NCBI GenBank assembly: GCA_946482045.1
Contig: CAMLPZ010000028.1
Location: 1 to 23,078 of the forward strand
Reading direction: 5' to 3'
DNA: 23,078 nucleotides
DNA from: an uncultured Asticcacaulis sp.
Lineage (GTDB): Bacteria; Pseudomonadota; Alphaproteobacteria; Caulobacterales; Caulobacteraceae
Shown here: in pieces, positions 14,897 to 20,738 of the stretch
How the letters are laid out: each line of letters starts with the position of its first letter
Position numbering within the stretch: the first letter of the stretch is position 1
Position numbers and translations under genes: made by a program
Notes under the pieces: model-generated
The model's input: the letters and a program-made list of their open reading frames with translations, nothing else
The model's database searches: none
What the model was told of the DNA's origin: nothing

Positions 14897-17245
14897 TTAC
14901 TTCGCCATCACCTGGACGAGCGATGGCGCCGACTTGGCGAAAGCCTTGTCGCTGCCGGTTGCGGTCAGCGTCTTGCTGGCGTCATTCCACACCAGTCGGG
15001 TCTGGCTGACACCCTTGTTCTTTTCGTAGTCATAGGTTGCGCCGTCGTCGTCATAGAGGTCGAAGGTGCTGTCCTTACCCGGATAGACGCGGATGCTGGC
15101 GATCGATTGCTTGGTCGCCGTCGATTGAATGTCCGAACCGATCGGCAGGATCGAGCCCGCCTTGACGAACAGAGGGATCTGGTCGATGGGGGCTGCGACC
15201 GTCACCCACTGGCCGCCACCGAGTTTTTCATTGGTCCAGTAGTTGTACCAGTCGGCGCCTGCCGGCAGGTAGACGCGCTTTTCGGTCTGGGCCTGTTCGG
15301 TGACCGGTGCCACCAGGAAGGCCGGGCCGAACATGTACTGGCTGCCGATATCCGAGACGGCCGGGTCGTTCGGGAAGTCCATCCACAGCGGACGCATGAA
15401 GGGTGCGCCGGTGTCGTAGGTCATCTTGGCCTGGCTGTAGATATAGGGGATCAGCTGGTAGCGCAGGCGGTTGAACTTGGCCATGACCGCCTCGGCCTCC
15501 TTGCCGAACGCCCACAGCTCAGCGTTCTTGCGGTCACCGTGCAGACGCAGGGTGGGCGTGAAGGTGCCGTACTGGAACCAGCGCGTGTGCAGTTCCGGAT
15601 AGTCGTGGTTCTGGCCGACGGTGTCGCGCGCGTCCGACGGATCGAGGAGCGGCGGCTTGGTGGCCGAGGTTGTCTGCGGCAGCCATTGCCAGCCGCCGAT
15701 GTCATTACCCCAGTAGGCAATGCCCGATGCGGTCATGTTCAGGCCCGTCGGCACCTGGCGTTGCAGGGCTTCCCAGGTCGGGTGGATGTCCGATGACCAG
15801 AACAGCGCGCCCGTGCGCTGCGAGCCCAGATAAGCCGCGCGCGCCAGGATCAGGACGCGCTTGTTGGGCTTCCACGCCCGCATGCCCTGCGACACGCCTT
15901 CGACGTGAACCAGCGGATAAAGGTTGCGGTAGCGGTCGCCAGTGCCGATGTGGAAGTGGTAGCCTTCCGGCACCAGGTCCGGCTCGGTCTCGTCCAGCCA
16001 CGGATAGTCGAAACCCTGGCTCAGGATGTTGTCGCGAATCTTTTCCCAGAACCACTTCCTGGCTTCCGGATTTGTAGAATCGATCAGGGCGCCGGTGCGG
16101 TCGGATCGGAACGGCAGGCCGTCGACGGGTGAGCCGTCCTTATGGTGCAGGAAGTAGCCCTTCGCCGCCAGCTCATTGTAATAGCGCCCCGAGGTCTCAT
16201 AGCGCGGCCACACCGAGATGATCGACTGCATGCCCATATCGTGGAGCTGCTTGTTCATACCAGCCGGATCGGGGAACTGGGCCGGGTCGATGTCCATCTG
16301 GCCCATGCGCGTCCAGTGGAACCAGTCGACGACCATGACGTCTAGCGGATACTGCTTCTGGCGATAGGTGTTGGCGACCTTCAGAACCAGGTCCTGTGAA
16401 TCATAACGTGCCTTGGACTGGATGAGGCCAAATGCAGGCTTGGGTGGGATTGGCGTCTTGCCGGTAACGCGGGCATAGGCCGAATAGATCTGTTCGGGTG
16501 TATCCCCGATGACGACGAAGAAGCTGACGCGCTCGCCGACCTTGGATTGGAAGGCCGTGCGGCCATTGACAGCGCCGATGAAGCGCGTTTGCGAAGGGTT
16601 ATCCCAGATAATGCCGTAGCCCTTGGACGAGACCATGAAGGGGACGCACACGGTTTCACCGGCTGGCGCGTCGTACCAGTGCTTGCAGTCGAGCATCTTG
16701 CCGCGCAGGTCTAGCGAACCAAGGCTCTCCTGGTTCTGGCCCATGCCGTAAAGGTGCTCATCCGCCGGCGCCACGAAGGACGCACCGACCTGATAGGTCT
16801 TCTCGCCGGTCACCTCGTGTGGCGACATCTCCCAGCTGCTCATGGTCAGGACGGTGTCGCCCTTCGCATTCTTGACTGAGAGGCCGACGCTGGCGAGGGA
16901 TGGCGCGAAATACTTTTCACCTTGGGTAGGCACACGCGGGGCGGGGGCTGGATTAACCTTGAGCGTCAGGAAGTTGGATTTAAAGGTATCGCCGTCCTGA
17001 CCCATCGTACGGGTGAAAGCGGAATTATCGCCATTTTCCGGAAGTATGCCTTGGCCCGGGCCTTTCAGGACTTCGGCCTTGTCGGCGGCGATCACGACAT
17101 GGACGACATTGGGGCCATAGGCCTCGACGCTGACCCAGGCGCCGTTGCGGTCGAGCGTTGCGATTGGTGCGGCTTGGGCGGCGGCGGCCAGGGCAAGTGT
17201 CGAGACGAGGCTGGTCAGCAAGGTCCGGAAAGTGCGGAATTTCAT
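14897..17245 (-). CDS. GH31 family glycosidase, alpha-xylosidase-like, exported
   Basis: This 782-residue retaining glycosidase has a Sec signal ending AQA (about residue 25). An N-terminal galactose-mutarotase-like beta-sandwich extends to about 265. The TIM barrel starts at PPKPAFGLIQSKARY. The nucleophile is Asp418 in YPWLDETEPD and the acid/base is Asp486 in FWSSDIHPTWE, where WSGD is usual. The barrel continues with GIAYWGNDIGGW and HTRWFQYGTFTPTLRLHG. C-terminal beta-domains follow, including a DUF5110-like end (STFDLYDDDGATYDYEKG-type). The D-x-x-E-P nucleophile context is of the XylS alpha-xylosidase kind, though an alpha-glucosidase specificity is possible. It is the first gene of the five-gene operon, with GGAG six bases before its ATG. 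Confidence 0.93.
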   Translation of the reverse strand: MKFRTFRTLLTSLVSTLALAAAAQAAPIATLDRNGAWVSVEAYGPNVVHVVIAADKAEVLKGPGQGILPENGDNSAFTRTMGQDGDTFKSNFLTLKVNPAPAPRVPTQGEKYFAPSLASVGLSVKNAKGDTVLTMSSWEMSPHEVTGEKTYQVGASFVAPADEHLYGMGQNQESLGSLDLRGKMLDCKHWYDAPAGETVCVPFMVSSKGYGIIWDNPSQTRFIGAVNGRTAFQSKVGERVSFFVVIGDTPEQIYSAYARVTGKTPIPPKPAFGLIQSKARYDSQDLVLKVANTYRQKQYPLDVMVVDWFHWTRMGQMDIDPAQFPDPAGMNKQLHDMGMQSIISVWPRYETSGRYYNELAAKGYFLHHKDGSPVDGLPFRSDRTGALIDSTNPEARKWFWEKIRDNILSQGFDYPWLDETEPDLVPEGYHFHIGTGDRYRNLYPLVHVEGVSQGMRAWKPNKRVLILARAAYLGSQRTGALFWSSDIHPTWEALQRQVPTGLNMTASGIAYWGNDIGGWQWLPQTTSATKPPLLDPSDARDTVGQNHDYPELHTRWFQYGTFTPTLRLHGDRKNAELWAFGKEAEAVMAKFNRLRYQLIPYIYSQAKMTYDTGAPFMRPLWMDFPNDPAVSDIGSQYMFGPAFLVAPVTEQAQTEKRVYLPAGADWYNYWTNEKLGGGQWVTVAAPIDQIPLFVKAGSILPIGSDIQSTATKQSIASIRVYPGKDSTFDLYDDDGATYDYEKNKGVSQTRLVWNDASKTLTATGSDKAFAKSAPSLVQVMAK

Positions 17246-17303
17246 AAGAGCTCCAGTTGGGCGTGCTGCGGGATCAGGACGCGTGACGGCGGAAGAATGG
17301 CCA

Positions 17304-17338
17304 GGAAAAAGATCCCTCCCGGTGTACGCCGGAAGGGA
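17304..17338 (-). terminator. Intrinsic-terminator-like hairpin in the leader of the xylan operon
   Basis: On the minus strand the RNA would form a continuous 10-bp stem (UCCCUUCCGG with CCGGGAGGGA, one G-U pair) with a CGUACA loop, followed directly by UCUUUUUCC. On the plus strand the G-U pair becomes a C-A mismatch and there is no U-tract, so the structure is clearly oriented minus. It lies about 60 bp before the GH31 ATG, with no recognisable minus-strand gene confidently upstream. It could end a small RNA or act as an attenuator for the operon. Confidence 0.65.
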
Positions 17339-17342
17339 CAGT

Positions 17343-17507
17343 TCAACAGAACGGTCCTAGGAGACAGAGCGCATCCATGGACCAGGTGGATGCGAAGCTT
17401 GCGCTACCCGTTACTGGGCAGCATTCGTCTGCTCCGGCTGCGCGGCCGGTGTTATCGACAGGATGTCGAGCCTTATTTCTGGCTCTGGCTGTAGGATTCG
17501 TGGTCAT
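17343..17507 (-). CDS. Doubtful 54-residue Cys-containing small open frame upstream of the terminator
   Basis: The frame runs from an ATG at 17507 to a TGA whose last base lies four bases from the terminator stem. The translation starts MTTNPTARARNKARHP. Its second half is small-residue- and Cys-rich (DECCPVTGSASFASTW ... CLLGPFC). Evidence for coding is weak: the third codon positions are much less GC-rich than in the neighbours, two AGA codons occur, and the GGAAGG sequence abuts the ATG too closely. In its favour are the exact fit between stop codon and terminator and the AT-rich promoter-like stretch upstream. It could be a leader peptide, a small secreted or modified peptide, or simply part of a non-coding leader RNA. 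Confidence 0.2.
   Translation of the reverse strand: MTTNPTARARNKARHPVDNTGRAAGADECCPVTGSASFASTWSMDALCLLGPFC
17370..17394 (-). repeat. Stable 8-bp stem hairpin in the xylan-operon leader
   Basis: Perfect arms CGCATCCA and TGGATGCG enclose a 9-base loop. It lies about 30 bp on the 5' side of the terminator-like hairpin in the minus-strand RNA. A GGTCC within its loop region can instead pair with GGACC (at about 17353-17357), so an alternative fold is possible. Such mutually exclusive pairings are typical of regulated leaders, though I have not computed energies. Confidence 0.45.
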
Positions 17508-17529
17508 CCTTCCATGTATTTTTTATTTT

Positions 17530-17544
17530 GTGTTACAATAACAC
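17530..17544. promoter_or_regulatory. Inverted repeat, candidate operator in the divergent promoter region
   Basis: The 15-base dyad GTGTTA-CAA-TAACAC has perfect 6-base arms. It lies in the AT-rich section between the two divergent operons, about 285 bp from GH31 and 100 bp from the response-regulator start. The TGTTA/TAACA half-sites resemble sugar-regulator operators, but the odd 3-base centre does not fit the usual even LacI dyad. It could regulate either or both directions. Confidence 0.4.
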
Positions 17545-17644
17545 GAAGTGGACCTTACCCCCTAATATCCTAATTTCGTTTGACTTTTTATATCGGCTCG
17601 CTCACAGGTGTTCGCATGGTTGTTCGCTGTGTCCGGAACCGTAC

Positions 17645-18880
17645 ATGCTTGATAACTCAAAAACGATTTTGTTTGTCGATGACGACGCGGATGTGCGAAA
17701 GACGGCCGAACTGCTTTTAAGGTCAGCCGGTTATCGCTATTGTGGCGTCAGCGGTCCGGGCGAAGCCATGAGCCAGCTTGCCTCAGAAACTGTCGATGTC
17801 ATCCTGCTCGACCTGAACTTTTCGCGCGCCCAGACCTCGGGCGAGGAGGGGCTCGCCCTCTTACGGGATATCCTCAGGCACGATCCGCGCGCGGTCGTGG
17901 TGGTGGTCACGGGGCACAGCGGGCTCAATATCGCTGTAGAGGCGCTTCGGACCGGTGCGCGCGACTTCATCATGAAGCCGTGGAACAATGGGCGCCTGTT
18001 GGAAGCTGTCGATAAGGCGGCGGCCGAACGCCGGGCGTCCGACGTCTCGGAGGTCGAGCCGGCCATATTGGTCGGACGTTCGGAGGCCTTGCAGAGCATC
18101 AAGGCAATGATCGACCGTTGCGCTGTCCTCAACGTTTCAGTGCTGCTGCGCGGCGAAGCCGGCACCGGCAAGACTTTGGTGGCCAACATCCTGCACCGTC
18201 AGTCGGGCCGCGCTACACTGCTGCAGATTGATGGGGCGACGCTGACGCACGAACACTTGGCGGGACTGACCAATACGACGCTGCTAATCGAGAATGTTGA
18301 GCGCATCCCCGAAGGCATGGGGGGCGCCTTACAAGCGTGGCTGGCCCGTGCGTCGCGTCACAACAGCCGCCTGTTGTCGACGACGGCCCATCCCCACCGC
18401 GATCTCGGCCTTGAGCGCGGACTGGCCTACGCTTTGAATACCATCGATATCGAGATCCCGCCCTTGCGCGAACGGACGAGGGATATCCTGGATCTGGCGG
18501 AGCACTTCCTGCGGGTCACATGCCGGAAGCATGGGCTCTCGGCCAGGACCCTGGCACCAAAAGCTCAGGCACGCCTCAATGCCCATGGCTGGGTGGACAA
18601 TGTTCACGCCCTGCGAAATGCGATCGAACGCGCTGCCATCCTCAGCGACAAGCCGGTCATCGGTCCTGAGGATCTCGTTCTGGTTCCGGATGAAGCGGCT
18701 TCCCGCATCGCCGGTGAAAAGTCCTCCGCCCGCCCTCCCTCCGCCCGGCTATCAGATGCGGAGAAGGTGATGATTGAAGAAGCCCTGCGTCGCAGCAACT
18801 TCAACGTATCGGCGGCAGCGGCGGAATTGGGACTGACGCGGCCAGCCCTATACAGACGAATGTCCAAATATGGTCTCTAA
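17645..18880 (+). CDS. NtrC-like response regulator with degenerate AAA+ domain and Fis-type DNA-binding end
   Basis: This 411-residue regulator has three parts. The receiver domain (about 5-125) carries the acidic pocket Asp12/Asp13, phosphoacceptor Asp56 (LLDLN), Thr89 and Lys111 (MKPW). The central AAA+ domain (about 140-350) keeps Walker A GEAGTGKT (170-177) and the IPPLRERTRDI block. It lacks the ELFG..GAFTGA segment that contacts sigma-54, is shortened by about 40 residues there, and has LLIENVE where Walker B LFLDEI is expected. The Fis helix-turn-helix lies at about 385-411 (NVSAAAAELGLTRPALYRRM). It is therefore probably a sigma-54-independent regulator. The frame is open from 17528, but the ATG at 17645 gives the canonical receiver start and has GGAAC eight bases upstream. 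Its end overlaps the kinase gene by 11 bases. Confidence 0.9.
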   Translation: MLDNSKTILFVDDDADVRKTAELLLRSAGYRYCGVSGPGEAMSQLASETVDVILLDLNFSRAQTSGEEGLALLRDILRHDPRAVVVVVTGHSGLNIAVEALRTGARDFIMKPWNNGRLLEAVDKAAAERRASDVSEVEPAILVGRSEALQSIKAMIDRCAVLNVSVLLRGEAGTGKTLVANILHRQSGRATLLQIDGATLTHEHLAGLTNTTLLIENVERIPEGMGGALQAWLARASRHNSRLLSTTAHPHRDLGLERGLAYALNTIDIEIPPLRERTRDILDLAEHFLRVTCRKHGLSARTLAPKAQARLNAHGWVDNVHALRNAIERAAILSDKPVIGPEDLVLVPDEAASRIAGEKSSARPPSARLSDAEKVMIEEALRRSNFNVSAAAAELGLTRPALYRRMSKYGL

Positions 18881-20048
18881 CTCGCGTCCTTTCCAAATCC
18901 TGGCTATAGGATTGCTGGTCGCCGCGGCGGTCTTCACCTACGATTCCGCCGTGCGCGGCCTGTGGGCGGGCCTGGGCATAGGCCTGGCAGCGTGCATCGT
19001 CCTGGTGGGAATCGTGTGGGTCAGTCAAACGGCGCGTGTGGTGCGAGTCAGAGAGCCCGGAACGGCGCGCCATGCGCGCGACGAAGACCTGCGAGTCATC
19101 CTCGACCAGTTGCCCGTGCCATTGGTCCGCCACGTCGATGGCCAGCGGCCCGAGGCGCTGAACCGCGCCGCCCGTGCGCTTTTCCAGACTGACGACATCA
19201 TCGTCGCCGAGACGCCGGAACTGATTCAGGCGCTGTCGGAGGCCGCGTCGGGATCGCAGAACGTCCTGCCTGTATTGGGCGGGCAATACGCTGTCACCGT
19301 CAGCGAGGTGGTGTCGGACGGCGGCTATGCCCGGCTGGCGGCGCTGACCGACGTGCAGACCGAGATGCACAAGGCCGAAGCCGCCGCCATGCGCGATACG
19401 CTCCAGGTGCTAAGCCACGAGATCATGAACTCTTTGACGCCCGTGGCTTCGCTGGCCGAAGTCGCCGCCGATTTTCTCAACAAGGATCCGGTGGATGTCG
19501 GCTCTGCGCGCGAGGCGCTGTCGACCCTGTCGCGCCGCGCCGCTGGCCTGACGCGCTTCATAGAAGCCTACCGCTCGGTCGCGCGCCTGCCCGATCCGGT
19601 ACTGCAACCCGTCGAGCCGGCGCGGCTGGTGCGTGACGTGTCGAACCTGTTCCTGCGTACACCCGGGCATGACGCGATCGAATGGGTGGTCGAGGTAAGC
19701 GATGCGCTGCCGCGTCTGAGTCTCGATGAGGCCCAGATCAGCCAGGCACTGATCAACGTCATAACAAATGCCATCGAGGCCACGGACGGACTGGAAGGGC
19801 CGGGGTGGATCAGGATCGCGGCCAGCGCAAACCAGCACAATGTCGTTATTACCGTATCGGACAACGGTCAGGGCGTCCCCAGCAGCATTCGGTCCAACCT
19901 CTTCACCGCCTTCGCCACCACCAAGCCCAAGGGCACGGGCACCGGGCTTAATCTGGCGCGTCAGATCGCGCTGGTGCATGGCGGCAACCTTCAACTCGCC
20001 GGTAGTATGCCCACGACCTTTGCTTTCAGCTTTCCGATCAGGGGGTGA
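18870..20048 (+). CDS. Sensor histidine kinase with near-loopless two-helix membrane anchor
   Basis: This 392-residue kinase presumably phosphorylates the preceding regulator. Two hydrophobic helices (about 8-23 and 30-51) are joined by only six or seven residues, so there is no periplasmic sensor domain. A PAS-like cytosolic segment lies at about 70-160. The H-box is VLSHEIMNSLTP with His183. The ATPase domain has the N-box NVITNAIEA (296-304), G1 DNGQGVP (331-337), F-box LFTAFATTK and G2 GTGTGLN (355-361). The HEIMNSLTP form resembles NtrB/HPK4-type kinases. Its ATG lies within the end of the regulator gene, and the ABC ATPase gene begins three bases after its stop. The layout suggests signal reception from a membrane partner such as the encoded transporter. 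Confidence 0.9.
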   Translation: MVSNSRPFQILAIGLLVAAAVFTYDSAVRGLWAGLGIGLAACIVLVGIVWVSQTARVVRVREPGTARHARDEDLRVILDQLPVPLVRHVDGQRPEALNRAARALFQTDDIIVAETPELIQALSEAASGSQNVLPVLGGQYAVTVSEVVSDGGYARLAALTDVQTEMHKAEAAAMRDTLQVLSHEIMNSLTPVASLAEVAADFLNKDPVDVGSAREALSTLSRRAAGLTRFIEAYRSVARLPDPVLQPVEPARLVRDVSNLFLRTPGHDAIEWVVEVSDALPRLSLDEAQISQALINVITNAIEATDGLEGPGWIRIAASANQHNVVITVSDNGQGVPSSIRSNLFTAFATTKPKGTGTGLNLARQIALVHGGNLQLAGSMPTTFAFSFPIRG

Positions 20049-20051
20049 TCC

Positions 20052-20738
20052 ATGCCGCTCATCCGCCTGCAGGACGTTCACCTGAACTATACCGATACCG
20101 AACGCACCGTGCCGGCACTGCGTGGCATCACACTTGATATTGATGCCGGCGAATTCGTCGCGGTCGTAGGACCTTCGGGCAGCGGCAAGTCGACCCTGCT
20201 CAACGTCATCGGTACGCTCGACCGCCCGACCAGCGGACGCTACGATTTCGAAAACCAGGACGTCTCGAAGCTTTCCGACAATGCCCTGGCGCAGTTGCGC
20301 GCGGTACGAATCGGCTTCGTCTTCCAGAACTTCAACCTGATCGACCACTTGACGGTCTATGAAAATATCAAGCTGGGTCTGCGTTATCGCCGCGACCACC
20401 TGACGGGCCAGCGTGAACTGGTGGACGCCGCCATGGACCGGGTAGGAATGGGGCACCGGGCCGATCACTTGCCGCGTCAGCTCTCGGGGGGGCAGCAACA
20501 GCGCTGCGCCATCGCACGGGCCATTGTCGGCAATCCGTCCGTCCTGCTCGCTGATGAGCCGACCGGTAATCTCGACTCGCAAAATGCCCAGCAGATCCTT
20601 AGCATCCTCAATGAATTGAATGCGAGGGGCACGACGGTCGTCGTCGTTACGCATGCCGCCAGCCAGGCCGACCAGGCATCGCGCATCGTCCAACTGTACG
20701 ACGGCCGCGTTCATATCAGTTCACGGCGGCTGTCGTGA
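20052..20738 (+). CDS. ABC transporter ATP-binding protein (MacB/LolD type)
   Basis: This 228-residue nucleotide-binding subunit has Walker A GPSGSGKST (40-48), the Q-loop Gln92 in FVFQNFNLI, signature LSGGQQQR (144-151), Walker B VLLADEPTGNLD (164-175) and the switch histidine His201. The FQNFNLI and DEPTGNLD wording and short length place it in the MacB/LolD/FtsE-like group that partners FtsX-type permeases. This group does not itself translocate solutes; it drives mechanical work on periplasmic or envelope substrates. A strong purine-rich site (AGGGGGTGA) precedes the ATG. Its stop overlaps the permease start as GTGA, so the two subunits are made together. Confidence 0.95.
   Translation: MPLIRLQDVHLNYTDTERTVPALRGITLDIDAGEFVAVVGPSGSGKSTLLNVIGTLDRPTSGRYDFENQDVSKLSDNALAQLRAVRIGFVFQNFNLIDHLTVYENIKLGLRYRRDHLTGQRELVDAAMDRVGMGHRADHLPRQLSGGQQQRCAIARAIVGNPSVLLADEPTGNLDSQNAQQILSILNELNARGTTVVVVTHAASQADQASRIVQLYDGRVHISSRRLS

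Larger units (their letters stand above)
17246..17644. other. Long divergent intergenic region between xylan operon and two-component/ABC operon
   Basis: These 399 bases carry no confident protein gene. They hold, from left to right, the GH31 ribosome-binding site, a minus-strand terminator-like hairpin (17313-17338), an 8-bp stem hairpin (17370-17394), a doubtful 54-codon minus-strand frame (17343-17507), an inverted repeat (17530-17544), a short direct repeat CCTAAT (17561-17566 and 17569-17574) and a second direct repeat TGTTCGC (17609-17615 and 17621-17627) just before the response-regulator start. The part from about 17508 to 17590 is clearly AT-richer than the rest of the window, as promoters usually are, but I could not fix a pair of good hexamers for either direction. 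Confidence 0.7.

Noticed and set aside
17528..17644. Upstream extension of the response regulator by 39 codons
   Set aside because: The added residues are Cys/Leu/Phe-rich without relation to receiver domains, and the region overlaps the AT-rich promoter zone and inverted repeat. The ATG at 17645 gives the standard receiver start.
17645..20048. Sigma-54 (-24/-12) promoters expected near an NtrC-type regulator
   Set aside because: No GG-N10-GC element of the TGGCAC/TTGC kind was recognised by eye upstream of the regulator, and the regulator lacks the sigma-54 contact loop.
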